Source: an uncultured Roseburia sp.
Lineage (GTDB): Bacteria; Bacillota_A; Clostridia; Lachnospirales; Lachnospiraceae
Length of the DNA: 64,000 nt
Direction: 5' to 3'
NCBI GenBank assembly: GCA_900557275.1
Contig: USRX01000001.1
Span: 124,001-188,000, forward strand
In this document: positions 47,133 through 55,525 of the stretch, in pieces
Layout: each line of letters opens with the position of its first letter
Position numbering within the stretch: the stretch's first letter is position 1
Made by a program: the position numbers and the translations under genes
The notes under the pieces: generated by a model
Database searches by the model: none
Told to the model about the DNA's origin: nothing
What the model saw: only the letters and a program-made list of their open reading frames with translations

Positions 47133-47894
47133 ATGACTGGAATTGCAGACTATACGAAGATATGCCCGGAGGGCGTATATGAAACAAAATTTGAAGTAAC
47201 AGAGGCAATGACTGCGGGAAACGAGCAGATGCATCCAGGGGATTTTGCCAGAGAACTGGAGAAGATCACGGAGGCGCATCTGCGAGGCTTCGGGATGAAC
47301 AGAGAGTCCCTGTTGGAAGAGAAAAAAATATGGGTTATTTCATGGAATGATATTCGGATCAGCCGTTTGCCCAAAGTAGGAGAAGAGGTCATTTTAAGAG
47401 TCTGGGCAGGAAAGAAACGTGCTGGAATGTTTTCCAGATTTTATGGCTGCTACAGTGTACAGGGAGAAGCGCTTGCCGGCGCATCTTCATTTTTTACATT
47501 GATTGATGCTGAGACGAGGACGATTGCAGCGCCCACAGAAAAGATAGAACAGATACCAGTCGTAAGTCTTGTGAATGAAGGAAAATTGCCGAAAATGATA
47601 CAGGTTTTTCCAGAGGATTTTGAATATCAGACCGACCGTGTTGTATTACCGGATGAGATTGATAAAAATGGTCATCTGAACAATACCTATTACATTGACT
47701 GGGCAGAAGACGTGGCAAAAAATACGTGTGGAGAAGACGGCATGCCAGTGTCTGTCTGGATCCGGTATGAAAAAGAACTGCTGGTAAATGAGACAGTCAC
47801 GCTTAAGTATACGATGGAACAAGAGAAACTGTATCTGCAGGGGTTTCGTGGGGACGAACTGTCATTTTCTGTAATTCTTTCGTATGAAATCTAA
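47133..47894 (+). CDS. Acyl-ACP thioesterase, FatA-like
   Basis: 253 residues forming a double hot-dog fold. Family marks are WDIRISRLP-like WNDIRISRLPKVGE and DKNGHLNNTYYIDW, the latter containing the Asn-His pair used in hydrolysis. It releases free acid from acyl-carrier proteins. No fatty-acid synthesis genes are nearby. A carrier-like domain is encoded 7 kb downstream in the same island, so it may act on that carrier. AAGGAGG precedes the start. Flanked by terminators on both sides, so it is transcribed alone. Confidence 0.88.
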   Translation: MTGIADYTKICPEGVYETKFEVTEAMTAGNEQMHPGDFARELEKITEAHLRGFGMNRESLLEEKKIWVISWNDIRISRLPKVGEEVILRVWAGKKRAGMFSRFYGCYSVQGEALAGASSFFTLIDAETRTIAAPTEKIEQIPVVSLVNEGKLPKMIQVFPEDFEYQTDRVVLPDEIDKNGHLNNTYYIDWAEDVAKNTCGEDGMPVSVWIRYEKELLVNETVTLKYTMEQEKLYLQGFRGDELSFSVILSYEI

Positions 47895-47920
47895 AAGAGG
47901 AAAACAGAGATCATAAAAAG

Positions 47921-47979
47921 AGAACACCTTCCGGATACTTGATAAGAGAATCAATGCTATCTGGAAGGCGTTCTTTTTT
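47921..47979. terminator. Strong terminator between convergent genes
   Basis: AGAACACCTTCCGGATA (from 47921) pairs with TATCTGGAAGGCGTTCT, then six T. Terminates the thioesterase transcript and possibly the convergent YczE-like gene. Confidence 0.85.
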
Positions 47980-48007
47980 AAGAGGTTTGACGGTTGGATA
48001 ATAGTAT

Positions 48008-48661
48008 TTATTTGTTTGAAATCCCGGCTGCCTTTGTCGTTTTTTCCTTGAACAGCTTATTAAATAGTGCGATCACGCGACCAAGACCTAAGACGGCAAT
48101 TACCGTACCGATGCCGATGCCTGCCAGAAAATGTCCACTGAGCAGTCCGATGAAAAAGGCGATAATGATATTTGCCATATCAAAAATATTTTTGGCGAAT
48201 CCCATGCCTTTGCCGGAAAGCTCGCCTGCCATATTGACGAAAGCATCACAGGGGTTTGCGATAATCTTCATATTTACGGACATGGCAGCGCCGACACCCG
48301 TGCAGACAATGGCGAAAAAAAGGATGACAAACTGCTGCCAGAGGTGCTGCGGCTGCAGATCCAGTACAGCGGAAAACAGGTTCATAAGACGTGTAAATAC
48401 AATACTGAATGGAATCTGCAGCAGATCTGTCCAACGCCTGTCTTTGCCCCGGATGATCAGCTGCAGGATCGTGAGCAGACTGTAAAAAAGGAGTGTGATA
48501 TTGCCTACATTCCAGTTTCCAATAGCTGCAACACTAAAAGGTACTGTAATGATCGGAGATACGCCAAGACCGGTTTTTAAATTTAAAGTCACGCCAAGGG
48601 CAAGAACCAGTACGCCGATAGCGTAGAGAATGATACGCAGGGGCCATTGATTTTTTTTCAT
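48008..48661 (-). CDS. YczE/YitT-like membrane protein
   Basis: 217 residues with about five hydrophobic segments. The N-terminal pattern LALGVTLNLKTGLGVSPI matches the YczE/YyaS family of small integral membrane proteins, whose function is not established. Start 48661 follows AAGGAG; the longer frame upstream has no ribosome site. It is divergent from the DUF1648 gene, and the two share the palindromic region at 48792-48828. Confidence 0.8.
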   Translation of the reverse strand: MKKNQWPLRIILYAIGVLVLALGVTLNLKTGLGVSPIITVPFSVAAIGNWNVGNITLLFYSLLTILQLIIRGKDRRWTDLLQIPFSIVFTRLMNLFSAVLDLQPQHLWQQFVILFFAIVCTGVGAAMSVNMKIIANPCDAFVNMAGELSGKGMGFAKNIFDMANIIIAFFIGLLSGHFLAGIGIGTVIAVLGLGRVIALFNKLFKEKTTKAAGISNK

Positions 48662-48791
48662 TTGAATCTCCTTATTTCCGATAAGTTTAACAAACGCTAT
48701 TATAATAACATGAAAATACAAGGTTGTTTAGCTTTGTTTTGAACAAAAGCAGGTTTCTGATTAGCCGGAAATGCCGAAATGTGGTCATTAC

Positions 48792-48828
48792 TTAGTCAAG
48801 TACGATTTACTAAAGTATAATTGACTAA
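48792..48828. promoter_or_regulatory. Inverted repeat enclosing a promoter in the divergent region
   Basis: TTAGTCAA (48792-48799) and TTGACTAA (48821-48828) are perfect inverted copies with a 21-base spacer. TATAAT occurs at 48816-48821 with TAGTCA 17 bases upstream, so the repeat straddles a sigma-70 promoter, as a repressor site would. No matching regulator gene lies beside it. The rest of this 310-base gap is featureless. Confidence 0.55.
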
Positions 48829-48971
48829 ATCAAAAATTGAGATTATATTTAAAACATAAATTAACATCTAATACATTTAAAAGGGCTTCTTTGGAAAAGC
48901 GGAAGCGATGGGAAATGTGACACTGGTAACTTATGATGTGTTCTATGGACTAGAGAAAGAAGGCAGATTTT

Positions 48972-49457
48972 ATGAAAAAATCATATATAACAAAAGCTCA
49001 TCGGATTCTGGAGATTCTTTCCTGGATTCTGATCGCAGTTTCCTTTGGAATTGCAATTTACGGAATGAATGTACTGCCGTCTGAGATCGCAACACATTTT
49101 AATGCCAGGGGTGTGGCTGATAATTATGGGAGCCCGGCGGCATTGCTTATATTACCAATCGTAATGGCAGTATGTCTTGGCTTGATAAGCCTGATCGCAC
49201 ATTTTGTCGATCCAAGTGTTGGGCTTAATATGCCATTTGTTATCCGGGAAGAGAATAAAGGAAATGTATACCGTTGTATGATGACCATCCTTTTTCTGCT
49301 GGAATTGGAGATTGGCGTATATACTGTTATTCTGGAAATACAGTCTTTCGGGCAGCAGGGGAAATCCATGGGAGTATTTCTGGTTGTATTTCTGGCAGTA
49401 GTTGCGGTTACCGTGATCGAAGGATGCGTGAAAGCCTGGAAATACAATAAGGAATGA
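48972..49457 (+). CDS. DUF1648/SdpI-like small membrane protein
   Basis: 161 residues with four membrane segments (about 12-30, 56-75, 100-120, 130-150). Between the first two lies LPSEIATHFNARGVADNYGSP, the DUF1648 signature (P..IP.HFN..G..D.YG.K). This domain occurs in SdpI immunity proteins and many uncharacterised proteins. No SdpC-like toxin gene is nearby, so an immunity role is not supported. The link to the catabolic island is positional only. Confidence 0.8.
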   Translation: MKKSYITKAHRILEILSWILIAVSFGIAIYGMNVLPSEIATHFNARGVADNYGSPAALLILPIVMAVCLGLISLIAHFVDPSVGLNMPFVIREENKGNVYRCMMTILFLLELEIGVYTVILEIQSFGQQGKSMGVFLVVFLAVVAVTVIEGCVKAWKYNKE

Positions 49458-49500
49458 TATATTTGTAATAGAAATAAAATATATTGAAAAATTTTAAAAA

Positions 49501-49546
49501 GAAAGCTTACTCACAGATTTATAACTGCGGGTAAGCTTTCTTTTTT
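49501..49546 (+). terminator. Terminator after the DUF1648 gene
   Basis: GAAAGCTTACTC (from 49501) pairs with GGGTAAGCTTTC (ending 49540), then a run of T. The remaining 250 bases before the phosphotransacetylase gene show no gene and only weak promoter-like sequence. Confidence 0.85.
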
Positions 49547-49804
49547 CTCGTCACCAATTAACAAATTCGCAGGAAAATTTGTCTGTAGATGATGAAAATT
49601 CAACGCAGGGAAACTGCTATCATAAAACCAAGGTAAATATCCTGAAAGATTTGAATGCAGTACATATATAAACTGTAGTAGTATCACCTCAGGCAGGAAC
49701 TGTTTTTATTCATGTGAGATCATTTTTGAATGTTCAGAAGAGAAAACAGATCCTGATATGAAAAATAAAAAATCAAAAAACAACAGGAAAAGGAGAGTAT
49801 GACC

Positions 49805-50821
49805 ATGGCTTTTACATTTATGAATTCTGTATTGGAAAAAGCAAAACAAAAGAAAATGACGATCGCGATTCCGGAAGTAAAGAACGAATACATGATCAAA
49901 GCAGCTGTCCGTGCGACTGCAGATGGAGTTGCCAACATCATTTTAGTAGGAAATCCGGCAGATGTAGCTAAGACCGCAGAGGCATGTGGCGTAGATGTCA
50001 GTGGAATCCGTATCGTAGATGTTAATGACAGTGCATATAAAGAGGAGCTGCTGGAGAAATATGATGCATCTCCAAATAAAGCAATGCCGAAAAAATTTGT
50101 TGGCAAACGTATTGATAATCCGCTGTATCTTGCAACTTTGCTGCAGGCAGTAGGGGAAGCTGACGGAACGCTTGCAGGTGTTGATACAACGACCTATGAG
50201 TTTGTCCTTGCAGCAAAGAGTATCATTGGCATGCAGCCAAACTGTCCGACCGCTTCCGGACTTCTTATTGAAGAGATTGATGGCTTTGAGGGAGAACAGG
50301 GAAATCTCATTGGCATGTCTGATGGCGCAGTATGCATCGAGCCGACAGTAGAACAGCATGCAGGAATTGCCATTTCTTCCTGCGAGACATTTGAAGCACT
50401 GACCGGAAGAGAAGCACGATGTGCATTCTTATCCTACTCTACCGATGGTTCCGGCGGTTCCAGCGAGCCGGTTAAAAAAGTTCGCGAGGCTGTAGCACTG
50501 GCACAGGAATTACGCCCGGATCTGAAGATCGATGGAGAATTTCAGGCAGATGCAGCTGTAGATCTCCGTGTGGGTCAGAAGAAAGTGAAGAGAGAAAGTG
50601 AAGTAGCAGGTCGTGCAAACGTTCTGATCTTTCCGGATGCAGCAGGCTGCAACATCGGTTCTAAACTGGTGCAGAGACTTGCCAATAATGTACAGGTATA
50701 CGGACCGGTATATCAGGGCTTCCGTCTGCCAATCCTGGATTGCTCCAGAAGTGATACAGATGTAGAACTTTATAACAACATTGCAATCCTTGCAGTTATG
50801 GCTGCAGCCAGCAGGAAGTAA
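49805..50821 (+). CDS. Phosphate acyltransferase (phosphotransacetylase family)
   Basis: 338 residues, PTA/PTB fold. The block SYSTDGSGGSSEPVKKVREAV and DGEFQADAAV..DLR are typical of phosphate acetyl- and butyryltransferases, which convert acyl-CoA + Pi to acyl-phosphate. Overall it is closer by eye to Pta than to Ptb. Immediately downstream is a butyrate-kinase-family kinase, so the pair turns an acyl-CoA into acid + ATP. ATG 49805 is favoured over 49799 for spacing to AAGGAG. The acyl chain is not determined; acetate already has its own pta-ackA in most such organisms, so a different acyl group is plausible. Confidence 0.85.
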   Translation: MAFTFMNSVLEKAKQKKMTIAIPEVKNEYMIKAAVRATADGVANIILVGNPADVAKTAEACGVDVSGIRIVDVNDSAYKEELLEKYDASPNKAMPKKFVGKRIDNPLYLATLLQAVGEADGTLAGVDTTTYEFVLAAKSIIGMQPNCPTASGLLIEEIDGFEGEQGNLIGMSDGAVCIEPTVEQHAGIAISSCETFEALTGREARCAFLSYSTDGSGGSSEPVKKVREAVALAQELRPDLKIDGEFQADAAVDLRVGQKKVKRESEVAGRANVLIFPDAAGCNIGSKLVQRLANNVQVYGPVYQGFRLPILDCSRSDTDVELYNNIAILAVMAAASRK

Positions 50822-50848
50822 TTTTTTAACAGAACAGGAGTAACAAAT

Positions 50849-51958
50849 ATGAAAGAGTATACAGTACTTACAATCAATCCTGGCTCAGCCAGCACAAAAA
50901 TGGGTGTGGTACGGGGAGACAAAGTAATCCTTAATAAAGAGGTAGATCATCACAAAGAAGATTTTGCAGATTGTACAACCTTTGCAGATCAGGAGCCGAT
51001 CCGTACAGAGATGATCCTCAAAGCATTAAAAGACGAAGGTATCGAGCTTTCTGAGATTGATGCCGTATCCGGCAGAGGCGTTGGTCTCTACGCCTGCGCA
51101 GGCGGTACTTATAAGATTGATGATCTGGTATTTGAACATGCGAAAAATGATGTTGCAGGTATTCATCATCCGGCAACACTGGGCATCGTTATCAGTTATA
51201 AACTGGGAAAACAGCTGGGCATTCCGGCATTTTATGTAAACCCGATGCCAACAGATGAGTTATGTGATGAAGCGAGAGTAACCGGAATCCCGGGGATCTA
51301 TCGTACCGCACGTTCTCATCCGCTGAATCAGAAACAGGTTGCAATCCATCACAGTGAGAAGATGGGTATAAAATATGAGGATAGCAATTATGTCATCCTG
51401 CATTTGGGCGGTGGAACCAGCATTACGGCACATTGTCATGGAAAAATGATCGACACCAACCGCGCTGGCGATGGTCAGGGACCGATGTCTCCGAACCGTT
51501 CCGGTGATATCTGTATCGATGATGTTATGAACTGCATCAAAAAAGGTATGACCGTAGAAGAAGTAAATGAATATGCTTCCAACAAAGGAGGCCTGTTGGC
51601 ATGGTGTGGCACAGACGATCTTCGTCAGGTAAAAGAAATGATTGCAAACGGCGATAAAAAAGCAGAACTTGCATACAATGCCATGATTTATTCCATGGGA
51701 AAATGGACAGCCATGATGGCAGGAGCCATGAAAGGAAAAGTAGATGCAATCCTTCTTACCGGAGGAATGGCAAAAGATACGGAACTCTGCGAAAAATTAA
51801 GCGAGTACATTTCCTGGATTGCACCGGTCTATAATTATGCAGGAAGCTTTGAAACAGAGGCACTGGGATTTGGCGCCGTGCGCGTGCTCAAAGGCGAAGA
51901 GGAAGCAAAAACATATACTGGAAAACCGGTATGGGATGGATTCCCTTGGGATAAATAA
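50849..51958 (+). CDS. buk: Butyrate kinase family acyl kinase
   Basis: 369 residues of the ASKHA acetate/butyrate kinase fold. N-terminal LTINPGSASTKMGV, the catalytic-region HLGGGTSITAHCHGKMIDTNRAG (shown as family marks) and the late LTGGMAKD are as in butyrate or branched-chain acid kinases. It makes ATP from acyl-phosphate. It is 27 bases after the phosphate acyltransferase and 31 bases before the PhlG-like hydrolase, so all three are probably one transcript. Specificity could be butyrate, a branched acid or an aryl-propionate. Confidence 0.9.
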   Translation: MKEYTVLTINPGSASTKMGVVRGDKVILNKEVDHHKEDFADCTTFADQEPIRTEMILKALKDEGIELSEIDAVSGRGVGLYACAGGTYKIDDLVFEHAKNDVAGIHHPATLGIVISYKLGKQLGIPAFYVNPMPTDELCDEARVTGIPGIYRTARSHPLNQKQVAIHHSEKMGIKYEDSNYVILHLGGGTSITAHCHGKMIDTNRAGDGQGPMSPNRSGDICIDDVMNCIKKGMTVEEVNEYASNKGGLLAWCGTDDLRQVKEMIANGDKKAELAYNAMIYSMGKWTAMMAGAMKGKVDAILLTGGMAKDTELCEKLSEYISWIAPVYNYAGSFETEALGFGAVRVLKGEEEAKTYTGKPVWDGFPWDK

Positions 51959-51989
51959 AGGCTGGTTGCATTGGGGAAGGAGAAGAAAA

Positions 51990-52811
51990 GTGAGACCTGA
52001 GATAACCGAACAGGAAAAAAAGGTGGATTACAGTGACCTGTTTTTTAAACCATTACCGGAAGTGGATCCGAAACTGGTGGAAGCGCTGGGGGATGGTCCC
52101 TGTGATCCGTCCAAGATCACACAGCTGAAAGATCGAAATGATATTTTGAAACCGGGATATCTGGAAATCGAAAATGGTTATGCCGTCCTTCCGGATGGAA
52201 CAGGTGTTGTGGCAACAAAAGTAGAGATGCCGGGAGTAACGCCGGAGATGATCGACTGGTGGTTCTGCTGGCACGGGATGAAGGATCTTCGTTATAAGAT
52301 CTGGTGTCCGACACAGCATTATGCGATCCATGTGCATGAGAAAGATTATGCCCATCGGATGGATCAGAGTCTGTCTTTAAAAGAGCGGAACTGGGGAACC
52401 ACCGATGTGGTACATGAAGATGTGGGATTTGGTCCACAGGAAATGCATCTGAATTTCAAATCTCCAGAGGCTTACGGATATGATCCAACGCTGATTCCAA
52501 ATGCAGATGCCATCATAAGTGCGGTGGTAACAGAACCGAAAACCGGTCACGGCATGGTTACATTTTCACACTGCATCCGCAAGATTCCAGGAGGCATCGA
52601 ATACCGTTCCCATTACTGGCAGGGTATGGGATTTGATGAAAATGGAAAAGAGACTGTTGTTGGTACGCCACCGGGAGGATTCCAGCCGGAAGTGCTCAGA
52701 GACACGGCATTACACAGTTTTCTGGAATATACAAACCTGGGTCAGATCCTGCCAGGTTTGTATGAAAATTATAAAGATCTAAAAGATTTTTCCAAGGATT
52801 TGCTGAAGTAG
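51990..52811 (+). CDS. PhlG / phloretin-hydrolase family C-C hydrolase
   Basis: 273 residues with a GTG start set by AAGGAG seven bases upstream; the open frame runs back into buk but has no ribosome site there. It matches the DAPG hydrolase family: DWWFCWHGMKDLRYKIWCP, WGTTDVVHEDVGFGPQ, and a late LHSFLEYTNL. The H-x3-E pair (His242, Glu246), with His95, Glu143 and His208, are candidates for the zinc site and catalytic histidine known from PhlG; exact equivalence needs an alignment. Known members cut an acyl-aromatic C-C bond: 2,4-diacetylphloroglucinol (PhlG) or phloretin to phloroglucinol and an aryl-propionate (Eubacterium ramulus Phy). It ends the pta-buk-hydrolase unit, with a strong terminator after it. 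Confidence 0.85.
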   Translation: MRPEITEQEKKVDYSDLFFKPLPEVDPKLVEALGDGPCDPSKITQLKDRNDILKPGYLEIENGYAVLPDGTGVVATKVEMPGVTPEMIDWWFCWHGMKDLRYKIWCPTQHYAIHVHEKDYAHRMDQSLSLKERNWGTTDVVHEDVGFGPQEMHLNFKSPEAYGYDPTLIPNADAIISAVVTEPKTGHGMVTFSHCIRKIPGGIEYRSHYWQGMGFDENGKETVVGTPPGGFQPEVLRDTALHSFLEYTNLGQILPGLYENYKDLKDFSKDLLK

Positions 52812-52853
52812 GTTACATACTTCAAAGATTGTATTCCATCAATGAAAATAAAC

Positions 52854-52896
52854 GTAGATGTCAGAGTGAATTACTTTTTGACATCTACATTTTTTA
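52854..52896 (+). terminator. Terminator after the PhlG-like gene
   Basis: GTAGATGTCA (52854-52863) pairs perfectly with TGACATCTAC (52879-52888), then ATTTTTT. Confidence 0.9.
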
Positions 52897-53007
52897 TGGT
52901 ACCGAAATAACGAAATAATACTGAAAATAAGTCAAACAGAGGAAACAGCAGGTTTTCCAGGGGTTGGCTTATTTTTGTTATGCGAACAGTGAGAATAAAG
53001 ATATGTC

Positions 53008-53025
53008 TGTACACAGAGGAAATTG
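53008..53025 (+). promoter_or_regulatory. TGTACA-type candidate operator upstream of the thiolase-like gene
   Basis: TGTACACAGAGGAAATTG, about 173 bases before the thiolase start. TGTACA and the AGAGGA tail match the site at 45591. A possible -10 TATACT lies at 53117-53122 nearer the gene. Nothing else recognised in this 369-base gap. Confidence 0.4.
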
Positions 53026-53180
53026 TAAAAAGTCAGGTCAGACTGTATGTATAAAAATAACGAAAAACATATGGAATTTGTGAGCAGATAACGACAAACA
53101 GGGGGCGTTGAATTGCTATACTTTAATAAAAGAAAACGATTTATCTGGAAATAAATGATTTCCATGGGAAAGGAGTTATT

Positions 53181-54479
53181 ATGAGTTTTAGTGATAATAT
53201 GCCGAAACTGAAACCTTACAGCAGAAGCGTTTCGATTGTAGGTATTGGCGTGACGCCATTTGTTCGCACGATTGATGATCCAAGATATAACGGAATCACA
53301 GAGGGAGAGATGTTCGGTTATGCTGCAGCAGAAGCGATGCGTGATGCAGGCATTACCGGAAGAGATGTAGATTTTGTGATCCATGGTCAGGCAGGTCCGG
53401 GCTGGACCAGTAACTTTGGGTCTCCGAATATCCATGTGGCCAACTGGATTGGAATGAAAGGAAGAGGTTCTTATCATCACAGTGAGGCCTGCGCATCCGG
53501 TTATGTGGCTCTGGAAACAGCTGCTGCAATGGTCGCTTCCGGTACATATGATGTAGTATTAAGCGGCTGCGTGGAGATGCAGTACTCTATTGCATATCCT
53601 ACCAGAGTGTTGACAGAGAGAAGATACGGAACCGATGCGATCTTCCACGAGGTACTTTGCTCTACGATCACAAGAGATTATAACCTGTTTACCAATGGTG
53701 TGCTGCCATTTCATTTTGAATCCTGGCTGCAGCAGTACATTGAAGAAAATCATCTCAGTGATGACCAGATCGACGAGGTACTGACCCATATGGCGATTAA
53801 CGCCCGCAAGATGGCATCCATCAACCCGAATAGTTTAAATGATAAAGATTATACCGACAAAGCTCACGATGCAGGATTTGATACCGCAGAAGAATATCTG
53901 CATTCCAAATTTAATCCGAAGCTTGGAAAATGGATTCGCGCAAGTAACTTTGAAGAGCGTTGTGACGGCGCCGGCGCGTTTGTTGTAATGCCGACAGAGA
54001 TGGCTTACAAATACACGGATCATCCGATTGAGATCCTTGGTGTGGGACATTCCGTTGTAGAATATGCAAATCCGCAGAATGAGCATACCGGAACCATTAA
54101 CGCATACAAACAGATCCATGAGCTGACTGGACTGACCGGCGCAGACTGTGACCTGTTCATGACAAACGATTTCTTTCTGGCACAGCAGCTGCTTTCCGCA
54201 GAAGAATGCGGCTATCTTCCAAAAGGAGAAGGATGGAAATATATGCTGGATGACCGTTGTACCTTTGAGGGAGACCGTCCGATCCAGACAAATGGCGGTC
54301 GTTGTAACTATGGCCATGCAGCAGCGGCTTCCGGTGTACATGATCTTTATGAGGCTTGCATGCAGATGCGTGGAGAGGCAGATGCACATCAGATTAAACA
54401 TCATCCGGTAAACAGAACGATGGTACGGGGATTTGGCGGCGGTCAGAACCTGTTATGCATGATTCTGGAGAAGAAATAG
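53181..54479 (+). CDS. Thiolase-like acyltransferase (SCP2/PhlC type)
   Basis: 432 residues, thiolase fold. The nucleophilic cysteine is Cys104 in HHSEACASGYVALE. The catalytic histidine is in NYGHAAAASG (His379). The second cysteine found in classical thiolases (C-x-G before GGGQ) is missing: the segment reads RGFGGGQ. This is the state in SCP2-type thiolases and in PhlC of the DAPG acyltransferase, which need a DUF35 partner. Exactly such a partner follows 16 bases downstream. It may move or cleave an acyl group, joined to a carrier or to CoA, onto or off an aromatic or beta-keto compound. Confidence 0.87.
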   Translation: MSFSDNMPKLKPYSRSVSIVGIGVTPFVRTIDDPRYNGITEGEMFGYAAAEAMRDAGITGRDVDFVIHGQAGPGWTSNFGSPNIHVANWIGMKGRGSYHHSEACASGYVALETAAAMVASGTYDVVLSGCVEMQYSIAYPTRVLTERRYGTDAIFHEVLCSTITRDYNLFTNGVLPFHFESWLQQYIEENHLSDDQIDEVLTHMAINARKMASINPNSLNDKDYTDKAHDAGFDTAEEYLHSKFNPKLGKWIRASNFEERCDGAGAFVVMPTEMAYKYTDHPIEILGVGHSVVEYANPQNEHTGTINAYKQIHELTGLTGADCDLFMTNDFFLAQQLLSAEECGYLPKGEGWKYMLDDRCTFEGDRPIQTNGGRCNYGHAAAASGVHDLYEACMQMRGEADAHQIKHHPVNRTMVRGFGGGQNLLCMILEKK

Positions 54480-54495
54480 GAAGGAGGAAGAGACG

Positions 54496-55272
54496 ATGAA
54501 AAGAATTGAAATGGAGCCGATCGTAAAAAAATATTACGACGCATTAGATGAAGGAAAAGTATTAGGACGTAAATGTAAAAAGTGTAATCACATCGAGTTC
54601 CCTCCATACCTGGCATGCAACGCATGTGGAAACCTGGATACAGAATGGGTGGATCTGACGGATACAAGAGCCCATATCGGACAGATCCTTCCGCCACTGA
54701 TTGTATTCCCGGAGGCAGAATTCAGAGATGATAATGGCGGTTTTATGGCAATCGACGTACTGATCGACAATGCAGATCCGTATGTTACTTCTCTGGTACA
54801 TGTAGATTCGGAGCGATATGATGAACTTCATGACAACATGGAAGATGTAATCGTAAAACCGTTCATTATAGATGGAGAGGATCGAAAAATCTGTTCCTGG
54901 GTACTGGAAGATTTTGTTCCTACTGCTGAAGATCTGGCACCGAAGAAAAAACGTCAGCATAATGATGATCCGTATGCAACTTCTTCTGCATCTACAGCAG
55001 CTAAACCAGAATCATTTGATTGTGACAATGATCCGCTTTTCCAGGAACTTGCAAGAACTGTTATTGAATGTGCGGCAGAAGGCTATGGCGTGGACGAATC
55101 CGAGATTACTCTGGATACAGATATTCGACTGGATCTGTCCAATGAATCCATGAAGATGATCGCCATGATTGCAGGTATTGAAGAAGAACTGGATGTAACT
55201 GTAGATATTCAGGAAGCAGGAAATCTGAATACGATCCGTGAGTTTGTACTTGCAGTAAAAGAAAAAATGTAA
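54496..55272 (+). CDS. DUF35 Zn-ribbon/OB-fold protein fused to an acyl-carrier-like domain
   Basis: 258 residues. The N-terminal rubredoxin-like zinc ribbon has Cys27, 30, 41, 44 (CKKC...CNAC), followed by an OB fold to about residue 140. This is the DUF35/PhlB/ChsH2 architecture that completes SCP2-type thiolase complexes. After a low-complexity linker (about 150-178), residues 180-258 look like an acyl carrier protein: helix I, then TDIRLDLSNESMKM, where Ser218 sits at the phosphopantetheine position (family DSL/DSM), then GIEEELDV. A DUF35-ACP fusion is not an arrangement I know, and it would place the carrier arm at the thiolase active site. AGGAGG precedes the start. Confidence 0.85.
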   Translation: MKRIEMEPIVKKYYDALDEGKVLGRKCKKCNHIEFPPYLACNACGNLDTEWVDLTDTRAHIGQILPPLIVFPEAEFRDDNGGFMAIDVLIDNADPYVTSLVHVDSERYDELHDNMEDVIVKPFIIDGEDRKICSWVLEDFVPTAEDLAPKKKRQHNDDPYATSSASTAAKPESFDCDNDPLFQELARTVIECAAEGYGVDESEITLDTDIRLDLSNESMKMIAMIAGIEEELDVTVDIQEAGNLNTIREFVLAVKEKM

Positions 55273-55302
55273 ACCAGAACCCTCTTAAACATAAATCTAG
55301 CG

Positions 55303-55345
55303 TGACAAAGGCCTTTGATCTGCAGGTCTTTGTCATATTTATACT
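55303..55345 (+). terminator. Probable terminator after the DUF35-ACP gene
   Basis: TGACAAAGGCC (55303-55313) pairs with GGTCTTTGTCA (55325-55335) with one G-T pair. The tail is only moderately T-rich (TATTTATACTATT), so some read-through to the ferredoxin gene is possible. Confidence 0.6.
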
Positions 55346-55411
55346 ATTGATTTCCGATACATACAGCATTGAAAATAATAGAAAAAATTAGTGGTTCTGA
55401 TTGTGTACTGA

Positions 55412-55476
55412 TGTACAAAAAACGGCAAAATTTGTATAAATGTTACGAAAAAAACGACAGGAATTTTTATTATAAT
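55412..55476 (+). promoter_or_regulatory. TGTACA-type site and promoter for the redox operon
   Basis: TGTACAAAAAACGGCA starts at 55412, 114 bases before the ferredoxin gene, and matches the sites at 43410 and 45591. A consensus TATAAT lies at 55471-55476 without a good -35 box, as expected for an activator-dependent promoter. Confidence 0.5.
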
Positions 55477-55525
55477 GCAAGTAACTTAAAAAATATAAAA
55501 ATTATCAATAGGAAAGGGGAACGCT

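Noticed and set aside
48972..49457. SdpI-type immunity protein with a bacteriocin system
   Set aside because: The DUF1648 signature is present, but no SdpC/SdpAB-like toxin or export genes are adjacent.
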